From Bathycorpusculum sp050108155 (GTDB lineage Archaea > Thermoproteota > Bathyarchaeia > Bathyarchaeales > Bathycorpusculaceae), in assembly GCA_050108155.1 (NCBI GenBank), contig JBNIDR010000025.1, forward strand, positions 71,247 to 135,246: a stretch of DNA of 64,000 nt. Direction: 5' to 3'. The notes beneath the pieces were generated by a model, which was given only the letters and a program-made list of their open reading frames with translations, made no database searches and was not told where the DNA came from. The position numbers were made by a program, and so were the translations under genes. Numbering within the stretch: the first letter of the stretch is position 1; every line of letters begins with the position of its first letter. Positions 1 through 9,057 of this stretch are shown piece by piece.

Positions 1-24
1 TCCATCGCCCATAGCTGTTGGGTG

Positions 25-55
25 TTTTAAAGCGTTTTCGTCAAGATACCTTGAC
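25..55 (-). promoter_or_regulatory. Palindromic operator plus TATA box of a leftward gene (motif A, copy 1)
   Basis: GTCAAG-ATAC-CTTGAC lies at 40-55. On the minus strand it is followed, 8 nt after CTTGAC, by the TATA-like TTTAAAA at 25-31. The reverse complement shares TTTAGTCAAG and CTTGACGAAAACGCTTT with the site upstream of the gene at 45,989. The likely target is a leftward gene starting at or beyond the window edge (ATG codons at 12 and 5). Function as an operator is inferred from the repeated architecture. Confidence 0.6.
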
Positions 56-156
56 TAAACCCCGAAAGCACCCTGCCGATCACGTTTACAAACCATGGTT
101 ACTGAAGCGAATGCTTTTTGTTTGTTTGCTCTGCAATAGTATTATCGTGAAATCTG

Positions 157-1041
157 GTGCCGCTGATTTCAAGTTTTGACCCGTGGCGTTCTGGCCTCTG
201 CACATGCCCACCCAAGCTGACGTTTAACCCCTACACGGGCTGCGACCACGGCTGCCTCTACTGCTACGCCACCAGCTACATCCAAAACTTCCACGCCGTC
301 CACCCCAAAAAAGACCTGCTGGCGACGTTGAAGCGGGAGGCGGCGAAGCTCAACGGCGAAACCATCTCGATGTGCAACTCATCCGACCCTTACCCCCGAA
401 TAGAAGCCTCGGAGGGATTGACAAGGCGCTGCTTGGAGATTTTGTCGGAGAGCAACTGCCGAATCCAAATCATAACAAAAAGCAACCTTGTCGCCAGAGA
501 CGACGACTTGCTCTGCAAGGTTCCAGCCACGGTTGCGTTAACCATAACCACAGATGATGATAACCTCGCCGGAGCCCTTGAACCCCATGCACCGCCGCCT
601 ACACAGCGAATAAGAGCAGCCCAAGACCTAATCAAAGCAGGCATCGCCGTCTCCGTTCGCATCGACCCCATTATCCCAAACCTCAACGACAACCCCAAAC
701 AACTCATCTCGACATTGGCAGCCATCGGAGTTAAGCATATAACCGCCTCAACCTACAAGGCTAAACCCGACAACTGGGCACGCCTCCAAGACTCCTTTCC
801 AGAGGTTATGGCTGGTTTGAAGCCTATGTATTTCCAAATGGGCGAACGTTCAGGCGGCAGCGTGTTGTTACCAAAGGATTTCCGTTTTAAGCTGCTTAAG
901 GGTGTGCGGGATTTGGCTGAGGCGCAGGGAATGCGGTTTGGGGTTTGCAGAGAGGGTTTGCCCCAGTTGAATACGGCTGCCTGCGACGGTTCATGGTTGA
1001 TGCCAAAGGCTAAGGAGGGGAAACAACGCAGACTCGCGTGA
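157..1041 (+). CDS. Radical SAM protein, SPL (SplB-like) family
   Basis: 294 aa. It carries a radical SAM cluster motif CxxxCxxC at C29, C33 and C36 (GCDHGCLYCYA), typical of the COG1533/SplB family. These proteins bind a 4Fe-4S cluster and S-adenosylmethionine. Bacterial spore photoproduct lyase is the best known member, but archaeal members are mostly uncharacterised. The start is GTG at 157, with no strong ribosome-binding site. The stop overlaps the GTG start of the polymerase gene by 4 bases (GTGA), so the two are probably translated together. The pairing with a translesion polymerase suggests a DNA-damage role, but that is inference from context only. Confidence 0.85.
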   Translation: MPLISSFDPWRSGLCTCPPKLTFNPYTGCDHGCLYCYATSYIQNFHAVHPKKDLLATLKREAAKLNGETISMCNSSDPYPRIEASEGLTRRCLEILSESNCRIQIITKSNLVARDDDLLCKVPATVALTITTDDDNLAGALEPHAPPPTQRIRAAQDLIKAGIAVSVRIDPIIPNLNDNPKQLISTLAAIGVKHITASTYKAKPDNWARLQDSFPEVMAGLKPMYFQMGERSGGSVLLPKDFRFKLLKGVRDLAEAQGMRFGVCREGLPQLNTAACDGSWLMPKAKEGKQRRLA

Positions 1042-2126
1042 TTTTCCTCGCCGACTTCGATTACTTCTTTGCGCAATGTGAGGAGCTACGCAACCCAGCC
1101 ATCAAAGACAAACCCGTCGTGGTAGGAGTCTACTCGGGGCGCACCGAGGACAGCGGAGCAGTCTCAACAAGCAACTACATTGCCCGCGGATACGGCGTCA
1201 AATCTGGGTTGCCATTGTTTATGGCTAAGCGCAAGCTGGAGGGCACAGACGCTGTTTTCTTCAAAGTCGACCATGAATATTACGAGGGCATCAGCGACCG
1301 CATTATGAACATCTTTCGCACCTACGCCACAGCCATCGAGCAGGTCAGCGTGGATGAGGCTTATTTGGATGTGACGGAGCAGGTGGGGGGCAGCTTCGAG
1401 AAAGCCCGCGACTACGCCCAAAAAATCAAGGCAGACGTGAAGGCGCAGGTCGGAATCTCATTCACCATCGGCGTCGGACCCAACAAACTCGTCGCCAAAA
1501 TCGCCTGCGATAACCAAAAACCCGACGGCTTAACCATCGTTCATCCCGAAGATGCACAGGCGTTCCTTGCGCCACTCCCCGTCGACCGCCTATTGGGCGT
1601 GGGCAAGAAAACGACGGTGCGGATGGAGCAGATGGGCATAAAAACCATCGCCGACCTCGCCAAGTACGACAGCCAAGTGCTAATCGAAGTCTTCGGCAAA
1701 GCTTTAGGGATATACTTCCACAACGCCGCCAACGCCATCGACAATGAACCCGTACAAGAGCAGGGCGAAGCGGGTTCAATCAGCAAAATTGGCACACTAA
1801 AACAGGACACGCGTGACTTGGAATTCATCATGCAGAAATGCGACGAATTAACAGAGATTGTTTTCAAGGAGGTTGCAGAGAAGGGTTACAGTTTCAAGTC
1901 TGTTTCAATTTACGCTGTCAATGTGGATTTAAGCAGTAAAAGCAGAAGTGTCACCTTGGAACAGCCAGCAAAAGACAAAGAAACCATCCGCCGTAACGTT
2001 CAGGCGCTGTTTGAAAAGTATCTGGCAGAGTCTCCGTTGGAGATTCGAAGAGTCGGCGTTAGGGTTTCATCATTTAGTAAAGATGAGCATAAACAGAAAT
2101 CGTTGACAAGCTTTTTCTCGGAATAG
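1038..2126 (+). CDS. dinB: DNA polymerase IV, Y-family translesion polymerase
   Basis: 362 aa, close to Sulfolobus Dpo4/Dbh (about 350). Catalytic carboxylates are visible at D6 (FLADFDYF) and at D106-E107 in the SVDEAYLD motif. The aromatic steric gate near residues 10-11 is Phe, where many homologues have Tyr. The helix-hairpin-helix LLGVGKKT is near residue 185, and a little-finger domain follows from about 240. The C-terminus KQKSLTSFFSE is a PCNA-interacting box (Q353, L356, F359, F360). The enzyme copies past damaged bases at low fidelity. The GTG start overlaps the upstream stop. Confidence 0.95.
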   Translation: MIFLADFDYFFAQCEELRNPAIKDKPVVVGVYSGRTEDSGAVSTSNYIARGYGVKSGLPLFMAKRKLEGTDAVFFKVDHEYYEGISDRIMNIFRTYATAIEQVSVDEAYLDVTEQVGGSFEKARDYAQKIKADVKAQVGISFTIGVGPNKLVAKIACDNQKPDGLTIVHPEDAQAFLAPLPVDRLLGVGKKTTVRMEQMGIKTIADLAKYDSQVLIEVFGKALGIYFHNAANAIDNEPVQEQGEAGSISKIGTLKQDTRDLEFIMQKCDELTEIVFKEVAEKGYSFKSVSIYAVNVDLSSKSRSVTLEQPAKDKETIRRNVQALFEKYLAESPLEIRRVGVRVSSFSKDEHKQKSLTSFFSE

Positions 2127-2166
2127 ATTCTGTGCAAAAAATAGGAAAAAGGTGTAAATTGCCGCT

Positions 2167-2394
2167 TTACTTGAGCGCCAATATGCCTTCTTTAACTTTC
2201 TCGGCGACTGATGCACCCAGTACAAGTTCGGTTCCGATTTGGCACCACTTCGCTAACTCGTCAAGATCGCTTTTCTGCAAAGTCGCAGCTTCCTTCTTAA
2301 GGTGGAATTTGCATTGGCGATCAAGAAAGCCCTTAGCGGCGGGTCCCATCTGCTTGACCAGTACTGATAGACATTGTTGCTCTAACGTTGACAT
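2167..2394 (-). CDS. Small conserved-looking protein following the HAMP transducer
   Basis: 75 aa, start ATG one base after the stop of the HAMP-protein gene, so the two are almost certainly co-transcribed and translationally coupled. It is predicted to be helical and soluble, with two cysteines (C9, C28) and no signal peptide or membrane segment. I do not recognise the family. The tight coupling suggests it works with the membrane sensor, perhaps as its cytoplasmic partner, but nothing in the sequence proves this. Confidence 0.6.
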   Translation of the reverse strand: MSTLEQQCLSVLVKQMGPAAKGFLDRQCKFHLKKEAATLQKSDLDELAKWCQIGTELVLGASVAEKVKEGILALK

Positions 2395-2395
2395 G

Positions 2396-3181
2396 TTACA
2401 TTTGTTCCTCCTGGCTCATGGCGGTCGTCATCTTAAAAGCGTTGATCATGCGTTGGAAAGCTTCACCTAAATCGCTGATTTCGTCTTTAGTGTTGATTTT
2501 TATTTCGTGATTTAGTTCACCCATGCTTACTTTGCCTGCGATGTCAGTTAACTTCTTGAGCGGGTTGGTTATACGTTTAGACATGACTAAAGCCATTATT
2601 ACTGAAATTATTGCAATAGAGCTTATGCCGATTGCTGAAAGCATTACACTAAAGTTTGCGTAGCTTTGGGATTCAGCGGTTGCTGCTTGTACGTTCTCAA
2701 CTACCAGCAGCTGGAAGTCGTCTAGATTTGCATTTACTTGACGGTGAGCTTGGCTGATAATTTCCATTTGCGCAGCGATTTCAGCGGAATCGCCAGCACT
2801 GTAGGCTGAAATTACTTTCTGAACTGCAGGCGTTATTATTTCGGTGTCAATTTGGTTGCATTTCTCAAAAGCAGCGTACATTTGTGAACCCTCGACCAGG
2901 TTCTCTTCCAGGTAAGTTGATGTTGCCTGAGTTAATGTTTGACCTGTTTGTGTATCAGCTATTGCATTCTCTGGATCTACAGAAACTTCTTCAAGTCCTT
3001 GACTGCGTAGAGTGAAGCCTTTTTGATATGCGACTGCGTAATTACCAATTTCCACTTGTTTATTTACGTTGGATTGAATTTCGCTCATTTTTATGGTGTT
3101 TAATGTTATGGCAGTGCCTATTGCGGCAAAAAGCACCACTATTAACAGATATGATAACAGCATTTTTTGCTTAATCTGCAT
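2396..3181 (-). CDS. Membrane sensor with four-helix-type ectodomain and HAMP domain, no output domain
   Basis: 261 aa from ATG 3181, which has AAGGA upstream; an in-frame TTG at 3211 would add 10 residues. Order: a transmembrane helix near the N-terminus, an extracytoplasmic helical region of about 150 residues resembling the 4HB_MCP sensor, a second membrane helix about 75 residues before the end, then a HAMP domain beginning MSKRITNPLKKL. The protein stops about 15 residues after HAMP, so the methyl-accepting or kinase module of a normal transducer is missing. The stop is genuine, and the next gene begins one base later. It may signal through the small partner protein. Confidence 0.8.
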   Translation of the reverse strand: MQIKQKMLLSYLLIVVLFAAIGTAITLNTIKMSEIQSNVNKQVEIGNYAVAYQKGFTLRSQGLEEVSVDPENAIADTQTGQTLTQATSTYLEENLVEGSQMYAAFEKCNQIDTEIITPAVQKVISAYSAGDSAEIAAQMEIISQAHRQVNANLDDFQLLVVENVQAATAESQSYANFSVMLSAIGISSIAIISVIMALVMSKRITNPLKKLTDIAGKVSMGELNHEIKINTKDEISDLGEAFQRMINAFKMTTAMSQEEQM

Positions 3182-3615
3182 CTTTTTTACGTCCTTTTTT
3201 GTATTGCCCAATAAGCGTAGCTATCGAAGTATATTTTTTATGAAATAATAAGAAATATCATTAAAGAATATTGTTAAGTTTAAAAAGTTAAAACTAAAAA
3301 CGGCATAACAATCAACAAATATCCAAAAATAACATGAAAAGTTCTCAAAAAACCCCAAATAACTCATCATTATGCGCAAAATAGTTGATTTTAAAGATAA
3401 TCATCATCTTAACGCAGCATACTTTTTCTCAGAGCTAAGATCATGGATACCAAATCAAGTTGAGTAATAACGAAAAAAGGTGCGTCAACAGCTTCCGCGA
3501 ACGCCGCTTAAACATTGACACAACAACTGATAAACCATCTTTAGGGATTGTGATTCGAATTCTGCTAAAGTAAGCTTTTTCTTTTTCCAAGCCACATTTA
3601 TAATAGTGATTCTTT
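3182..3615. other. AT-rich divergent intergenic region
   Basis: No credible gene is seen here. It separates the leftward HAMP gene from the rightward oxidoreductase gene. A TATA-like ATTTATAAT at 3596-3604 is the likely promoter element of the rightward gene, although it lies close to the TTG start. The sequence around 3220-3380 is very AT-rich and would hold the leftward promoter. Confidence 0.4.
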
Positions 3616-4206
3616 TTGGCAAATAATCTAAAACGCAGGCTTCCGCCCGACCAAGAAGCTACAGACCACATTCTACTTTGGGGTACAGAGCATCCGGGCA
3701 TAACCGCAGCAAACCCCCAGATTAAACTGGACACCTACAACCTAACCATAGAGGGCGAAGTTGATAACCCAGTAAAGCTTAGCTGGAATGATTTTTTGGC
3801 GCTGCCCCAGACGGTGTCGGTGAGCGATTTTCACTGTGTCGAGGGCTGGAGCGTTCTGGACCTCAAATGGGAAGGCGTACGGCTGAGGGACATAGAAACT
3901 CTTGTTAAACCCCGTGATGTTGCCCGTGCAGTAACTTTTGAATGCGCGGACGGTTACACAACCTCGCTGTATCGTGAGGAACTATTGGGTGATGATGTTG
4001 TTTTGGCGCATAAACTTGGAGGTAAACCACTGGAAGAGGGTACAGGTTTTCCTGTTCGGCTCATAGTTCCCCAGAAATATGCCTACAAGAGTGCGTTATG
4101 GGTTGTAAGGCTTCGGTTTACACGTACTAAAGAGTTAGGGTTTTGGGAGCGCCGCGGCTACAGTGACAGCGCTGATGTATGGAAAAACGATAGGTTCCGA
4201 CGCTGA
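3616..4206 (+). CDS. Molybdopterin-dependent oxidoreductase, sulfite oxidase/MsrP-like
   Basis: 196 aa, covering essentially one oxidoreductase molybdopterin-binding domain (COG2041). The molybdenum-ligating cysteine is C74 in the motif DFHCVEGWSV, followed by the conserved W-G-V region and the segment FPVRLIVPQKYAYKSALW. There is no twin-arginine signal and no dimerisation domain, so it is a short cytoplasmic-looking version. The substrate cannot be inferred. The start is TTG at 3616, as no ATG or GTG precedes the conserved domain. It appears to be a single-gene unit. Confidence 0.88.
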   Translation: MANNLKRRLPPDQEATDHILLWGTEHPGITAANPQIKLDTYNLTIEGEVDNPVKLSWNDFLALPQTVSVSDFHCVEGWSVLDLKWEGVRLRDIETLVKPRDVARAVTFECADGYTTSLYREELLGDDVVLAHKLGGKPLEEGTGFPVRLIVPQKYAYKSALWVVRLRFTRTKELGFWERRGYSDSADVWKNDRFRR

Positions 4207-4353
4207 TGAAGAGACTGTTTTGTTTTAATCACATCTACGAACATGAATTGTTGATTTGCAAAAGTTCTACAGAAACATTATCTTAATATTTTAATTTAAC
4301 AATATTTTCATATTCAGTTGTGATAATCTCGAGCTCCGAGAGGGGTTATAGGT

Positions 4354-4565
4354 ATGTCCCAGTTTGAGAGCAAAACAGAAAATGATGATAGCCCAGTTAT
4401 TGCTGCGGTGGAACCTGAGGCTGAGGTAAAGCCAAAAGATAAGCAAAAAAGTAGAGAAGACGCAAAAAAGGCACTTTACTTAACAAGAGTTTAAGTCTGG
4501 GCGTTAAAAAAGAACTCATTAACGGCTTTTTAGAGTGGATAAGCTGTCTCTCTGACGATTTTTAA
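4354..4565 (+). CDS. Small Lys/Glu-rich protein gene in two frames, joined at an A-AAA-AAG slip site
   Basis: ATG 4354 has GAGGGG about 8 nt upstream. Frame 0 gives a 46-aa charged protein ending at TAA 4492-4494. A perfect slippery heptamer A-AAA-AAG lies in the zero frame at 4464-4470 (gcA AAA AAG). Reading in the -1 frame from there runs through GTLLNKSLSLGVKKEL to a stop at 4563-4565, giving about 70 aa. The -1 extension has a normal protein composition. Either a programmed frameshift makes two products, or one base of the A6 run is an indel or assembly error. No family is recognised. Confidence 0.5.
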
Positions 4566-4612
4566 CTCTTTTATACTTGAGCCCAAACTAAGCCAATAGG
4601 AGATAGCCAGTT

Positions 4613-5056
4613 ATGGAGTACACCGAAGCAAAACAAGGCAGAATCTTCATCCTGAGACTTCACCAAAACGAAATCCTGCATGAGACAATCGAGAAATTCG
4701 CCAAAGAAAAACAGGTTTACAGCGCCCTATGCTTCTTTTTAGGCGGATCAGATGACCAAAGCAAAGTCGTCGTTGGACCCAAAGACGGCAAAGCCATGCC
4801 GCCCCAGCCAACCATCACCCTTCTCAAAGGCGTCCACGAGGGCGTAGGCGTCGGCACCATATTCGCCGATGAAGCAGGCGCACCCAAACTGCATATGCAT
4901 GCAAGCTTCGGCAGAAACGACAACGCCGTCACCGGCTGCGTTCGGATGGGCGTGCAGGTTTGGCAAATAGGCGAAGTCGTAATAATGGAACTCTTAGGCA
5001 GTTCAGCCAAACGCCAAAAAGACCATAAGACTGGCTTTGAATTCCTCGAATGTTAA
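4613..5056 (+). CDS. PPC (DUF296) domain protein
   Basis: 147 aa, a complete stand-alone PPC domain (COG1661), found in prokaryotes and fused to AT-hooks in plants. Family features seen: RLHQNEIL near the N-terminus, the glycine-rich FFLGGSDD, and the HMHAS motif with H94 and H96, which bind a metal in structures of this family. The C-terminus matches a typical end (GFEFLEC). The biochemical role of the prokaryotic proteins is not settled; DNA binding is often proposed. Its last 4 bases overlap the convergent glycosyltransferase gene. Confidence 0.88.
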   Translation: MEYTEAKQGRIFILRLHQNEILHETIEKFAKEKQVYSALCFFLGGSDDQSKVVVGPKDGKAMPPQPTITLLKGVHEGVGVGTIFADEAGAPKLHMHASFGRNDNAVTGCVRMGVQVWQIGEVVIMELLGSSAKRQKDHKTGFEFLEC

Positions 5057-6714
5057 CCCAAAAAGCGCACTAGGAAGATTCGGTAGCCGTACCAACCATA
5101 GTATTCGCCCCAGAAGGGTTGATCGTTGGGGTCGCCGAATCTGTGAGTGTCAAATATCATTTGGAGAACCTGCGTATAGTCAAGTGTGGTGTTAAAGAAT
5201 TCATTGTGGACGCCGAAGTCGTAGAGAATTATATATTTGACGTTACGTTGCACACAGAGGTCTGTGAATTCAGTTATGTTAAAGTTGGGCGTGAAGGCGT
5301 CCACTGCTAACGCGGGGTACTGCCAAACCTGCTCGCTGGACATGTTCTCTGGTAGGTAGAAGCGGAACATATCCTGACTTAGCAGATTAAAGCTGCAGAC
5401 TAGCACTGCGGATTGGTTGCCTTCAAGATGACCGGCAAGGTACTCAGTGGCTTCCTGCACAGGAATGCGGATTTGATCGCGAACAGTCATCTGGTAAGCT
5501 TCGTAGCCGCTGTAGATTACCGCTCCAGCCATCAACACTATGAACGCTACAGAAAGAGCTTTCTTATAACGTCGAACGGTTAAAGCTGGTTCTTTGGGTT
5601 GCCACTCTTGGATTTTGCCGTAGAGAAATATTACGAAGCAAGTGGCTGAAATGGCTAAGATAGGAAAAAGCGGCGTCACGTAGCGCCACTGCCTGTTAGG
5701 GATAAAGGAGAAGAAGCCGTAAATCACCAAAAACCACAGCAAAAAGAAGATGTCTGTTCTGCTTCTTCGGTAGGCAAACAAGCCCAGCCCAAACAAACCC
5801 AAAATAAAGATGGGCAAGGCTATTGGATGGACAGCGATGTCGTTGAATGGCCACGTCAGCTCTACAAGATAGTAGATTGGCAGGGGCTGGAAGCGGTTAC
5901 TGTACGCGGGGCGATCCTGTCCGCCCTCGCTCATTACGTACTGAAGCGTCTCAAACTTTGTAAGTCCATCGTAATGGTAAACCATCAGGAACCATGGCGC
6001 AACAACCAGCACCACAACAACCAGAATCAGCAGGAACTTCCCCAAGTTCGACTTGAGACGTTTTCGCGCCAAAAACAGGATACACAAAAGCATCGCTAAC
6101 GCGGCAACTATCATCTGATACTTTGCCAACACACCAAGCCCCAAAGCTAAACCACTGAAAACCAGCGCCCGATAGCTGCCCTGCTTGGACAGCCAACTGA
6201 AAAAGGCAAACATGGTCAGGGTGAAGAAAAAAATGAGCATTGTTTCAAGCATGGTCACTCGGCTAATCCAGAAAAACCCAGGCATCGTCCCAAGCAGGAT
6301 ACTTGCGAGCAGGGCATATTTTGGCCCGTAAATGCGCTTAGTGAATTCAAAGAGCACCCAAATAGCTAAAACCGCAAAAACCACCGCGACGAGGCGCCCT
6401 GCGAACTCTGTAACGCCGAATACGCCGAAGAAGCCTGTTGTTATCAAGTCAAAAATTGGAGGATAATAACCATAGGTAGTCATGTAGCTCCATGTCTGGC
6501 CGTGCAGCAGCAGTTTAGCTCCGAAGAGATGGGGCATTTCGTCCCACTGCACCGACATGTAACCTAAACTGTAAGAGGAAGAGACCATGAACACAACCAA
6601 GAAAGCTAACAGAGCAAACCTGTAACGATGCTTCTTCACAAAAGTAACAGTTCGCAGCCAAGCCGCAAGCAAATTTGCCTTTGCACGCTGACCAAACTTT
6701 CTGATCCTAAGCAT
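5053..6714 (-). CDS. Glycosyltransferase family 39 / ArnT-like integral membrane protein
   Basis: 553 aa from ATG 6714, which has GAGGGG spaced 6 nt upstream; a GTG 42 bases upstream (6756) is a weaker alternative. About 11-12 membrane helices with the conserved N-terminal DEMPHLFGA loop (acidic D-E after the first helix) and a large C-terminal extracytoplasmic region. Such enzymes move sugars from polyprenyl-phosphate donors to proteins or lipids outside the membrane. The adjacent GT2 gene, divergently transcribed, encodes an enzyme of the type that makes the polyprenyl-phosphate sugar donor, so the two may serve one pathway. Confidence 0.85.
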   Translation of the reverse strand: MLRIRKFGQRAKANLLAAWLRTVTFVKKHRYRFALLAFLVVFMVSSSYSLGYMSVQWDEMPHLFGAKLLLHGQTWSYMTTYGYYPPIFDLITTGFFGVFGVTEFAGRLVAVVFAVLAIWVLFEFTKRIYGPKYALLASILLGTMPGFFWISRVTMLETMLIFFFTLTMFAFFSWLSKQGSYRALVFSGLALGLGVLAKYQMIVAALAMLLCILFLARKRLKSNLGKFLLILVVVVLVVAPWFLMVYHYDGLTKFETLQYVMSEGGQDRPAYSNRFQPLPIYYLVELTWPFNDIAVHPIALPIFILGLFGLGLFAYRRSRTDIFFLLWFLVIYGFFSFIPNRQWRYVTPLFPILAISATCFVIFLYGKIQEWQPKEPALTVRRYKKALSVAFIVLMAGAVIYSGYEAYQMTVRDQIRIPVQEATEYLAGHLEGNQSAVLVCSFNLLSQDMFRFYLPENMSSEQVWQYPALAVDAFTPNFNITEFTDLCVQRNVKYIILYDFGVHNEFFNTTLDYTQVLQMIFDTHRFGDPNDQPFWGEYYGWYGYRIFLVRFLG

Positions 6715-6896
6715 AAGTTGCCCCTCGGCTGGTTGGTTTAGTGATGCTAGCGACACCCTTTTTGATGGACAATAGGGAAGCAGCGTCTAATTAGAGTTTG
6801 CGATTAAGCCGCTAAGTGCCTTTCTGTTTGAGATGCACAAGTATTTTATGCGCTAGTCACATTTGTTCCTACAAGCTCAGAAAAACGGGGACCCGC

Positions 6897-7622
6897 TTGG
6901 AACGCAATAAAGTGCCGCAGAAGGAACTCTCTATTCTGCTGCCTGCATTCAACGAGGCAACGCAGATCCAGCGGTGCATAGAAGAAGTCGAAGCTACAGC
7001 CCGTAAACTGACCAAAAATTACGAGATTATAGTTTCTGAGGATGGCAGTACTGACAGGACAGAGCAAATTGTAGCGGAAATGGCGAAGTCCAACCCCAAC
7101 CTTATTCTGCTCCACGCGCCAATGCGCCTCGGCAAGGGCAAAGCAGTCAAAAACGCAGTCAACGCGTCTAGAGGAAAAATCGTTGCGTTCATGGATGTGG
7201 ATTTAGCAACTGATTTAGCCTGTCTACCTGAACTCTACAAAGTGGTAAAGCAGAATGGCGGCATGGCAATTGGGTCTCGCCACATAAAAGGCGCTCAGGT
7301 AGAACGCCACGCAAGCCGCACCCTCTTCAGCTTAACCTTCAACCTGTTCGTGCGCCTACTCTTCCTTGACGGCATTCATGATCACCAATGCGGCTTCAAA
7401 ACCATGAAGCGAGAGGTCGCAGTCACAGTCCTCAACAGGTGCCAATCAGACGGATACTTCTTTGATACAGAAATGATTGTGCTCTGTAAGAAGCTCGGCT
7501 ACCCCGTAGAGGAAGTCGCTGTGATATGGAAGGAACGGAATAAAGGCGGCTCAAAAGTTAACCCTTACAGAGACAGCAAAAAGATTTTCCGTGACATGCT
7601 GGCTTTCCGATTCAGCAGGTAA
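6897..7622 (+). CDS. GT2 family glycosyltransferase, dolichyl-phosphate sugar synthase-like
   Basis: About 241 aa from TTG 6897 with GGGG at 6887-6890; an in-frame GTG at 6816 would add a 27-residue, Cys-rich, unconvincing extension. Family features: LLPAFNEA, the SEDGSTDRT nucleotide-binding motif, the metal-binding DVD in FMDVDLATD, and GSRH. The C-terminal part resembles dolichyl-phosphate beta-glucosyltransferase or mannose synthase without membrane helices. It transfers a sugar from a nucleotide donor to a polyprenyl phosphate. A TATA-like TATTTTATG lies at 6842-6849. Confidence 0.88.
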   Translation: MERNKVPQKELSILLPAFNEATQIQRCIEEVEATARKLTKNYEIIVSEDGSTDRTEQIVAEMAKSNPNLILLHAPMRLGKGKAVKNAVNASRGKIVAFMDVDLATDLACLPELYKVVKQNGGMAIGSRHIKGAQVERHASRTLFSLTFNLFVRLLFLDGIHDHQCGFKTMKREVAVTVLNRCQSDGYFFDTEMIVLCKKLGYPVEEVAVIWKERNKGGSKVNPYRDSKKIFRDMLAFRFSR

Positions 7623-7625
7623 CCT

Positions 7626-8357
7626 CTACCATCTGCCACCTGCTCCTCCGCCGCCTGAGCGTCCACCTCGGGTTTTTCCGCCGAAAACAGGCAAGAACAC
7701 TCCCAAGATGGCGAGGATTATTATTAGCCAAAGCGGCACCCCGTAGATGTCGTAGAGCCAAAACGGCGTAGGCGTCGGGTCTGGTGAGTCGGTGCTTTCG
7801 TAATAATAGTAGTTCCTAGCAGGCAGGGAACCGGGGTTGTCCACTGCGGGGATTTGCTCGCCCAACGCAGCTACTGTGTCGTATATGCCTTCGCCGAAGT
7901 CGCCCTGTTGGAAAGCGGGAACAAGGTAGGTTTGTGCGATTAGGTTGGATTCGATGTCGGTTATGTCACCTTCTAGGCCGTAGCCGACTTCGATGCGCCA
8001 CTGCTGCTCCTCAAGCGCCACCAAAACGAGCACCCCGTTGTCTCTGCCTTTTTTGCCTATGCCCGTTTGGGTGCCGCCGTCAACTTCGAGAGGCTCGTCG
8101 TTGAGGATGTGAACACCGAGCTGCACGATTTCGTTGATTTCGTTTCCTGAACTATCGGTTAATCCGTGCCCGTAAAGCGAGGGCAAAACGCAGACTACAA
8201 TTTCGGCAGTGGTGTTGTAGTCAACGTCATAACAGTAGTTTTCGATGCTGTATATCCAACTGTAATCAATGGTTTGAGCGCGGCATGGTTGTGCATAGAT
8301 TGCTGGAGAAATCAAGAAGATAACAAAAAATAGACCGAAAAGAGAAGTGAAGCGCAA
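7626..8357 (-). CDS. TPM domain protein (YgcG-like), secreted and membrane anchored
   Basis: About 243 aa if started at TTG 8357, which has GAGG 8 nt upstream and gives a clean signal peptide; upstream in-frame starts to 8447 overlap the lemA gene. Order: signal peptide, TPM domain with the segments GRDNGVLVLVAL and RIEVGYGLEGDITD, a Tyr/Pro linker, a C-terminal membrane helix and a Gly/Arg-rich tail ending GGRW, as in bacterial YgcG proteins. TPM and LemA genes are neighbours in many genomes, which supports the call. Function is poorly known; a role in envelope maintenance is inferred. Confidence 0.85.
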   Translation of the reverse strand: MRFTSLFGLFFVIFLISPAIYAQPCRAQTIDYSWIYSIENYCYDVDYNTTAEIVVCVLPSLYGHGLTDSSGNEINEIVQLGVHILNDEPLEVDGGTQTGIGKKGRDNGVLVLVALEEQQWRIEVGYGLEGDITDIESNLIAQTYLVPAFQQGDFGEGIYDTVAALGEQIPAVDNPGSLPARNYYYYESTDSPDPTPTPFWLYDIYGVPLWLIIILAILGVFLPVFGGKTRGGRSGGGGAGGRW

Positions 8358-8367
8358 TATTTTGTCC

Positions 8368-8949
8368 TCAAAGTTCAACTTGAGGGACTTCACTGGAGCC
8401 AACCTGCGCTTGGAAATACGACTTCGCTGTGAAGCCCCAGCCTGCACTCCAAAGGTTAGCGGGGAAAACAGCTATGGCAGTGTTGTAGTCCCTAACATCC
8501 TCGTTGAAGCGCATGCGTTCGGTGGAGATGCGGTTTTCGGTGCCTTCTAATGTGCTCATCAAGGAAACTATGACGCTTGAAGCTTTCAAGTCAGGGTAGG
8601 CTTCAAACGATACAATCAGGTTTGAGACGCCGCTCTCCATCTGGGCGGTTGCGTTGTTTATAGCGTCGAGATCGCCGCTGTTCATCGCCGTCTGCCATTG
8701 AGAGCGTAAGCGGGTGATGTTTTCTAGCACGGAGCCTTCGTAGTTCATGTATGCTCTCGCAGCAGAAACAACGTTGGGAATTAATTCATACCTGCGCACA
8801 AGTTCCTGATCAATCTGCGCCCACTGAGAATCCGCGGCCTCATTTAGAGACACCAAGTTGTTGTAAGTGCTAAAGTAGAGTCCCGCGAACGAACCGGCTA
8901 AAACAACCGCAACTACGATTACGGCTGCAACAACAAGTTTTGCTTTCAT
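8368..8949 (-). CDS. LemA family protein
   Basis: 193 aa with an N-terminal membrane helix followed by the helical LemA core: NNLVSLNEAADSQWAQIDQ, RRYELIPNVV and an asparagine-bearing C-terminal helix (FNEDVRDYN). These match the family consensus closely. It is first in a two-gene unit with the TPM-domain gene, about 10 nt apart. The exact function of LemA proteins is unknown; they are membrane-tethered helical bundles. Confidence 0.92.
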   Translation of the reverse strand: MKAKLVVAAVIVVAVVLAGSFAGLYFSTYNNLVSLNEAADSQWAQIDQELVRRYELIPNVVSAARAYMNYEGSVLENITRLRSQWQTAMNSGDLDAINNATAQMESGVSNLIVSFEAYPDLKASSVIVSLMSTLEGTENRISTERMRFNEDVRDYNTAIAVFPANLWSAGWGFTAKSYFQAQVGSSEVPQVEL

Positions 8950-9057
8950 AACTGCCCCAATAGAACGGTAGTTTGAGAACAGGGATATATCCGTTGTGTG
9001 TATGCTTGCTAAAAAACCAGTTAAGGCGCTAAGGGCAAAAAAGCTACTTTCCAGTTA

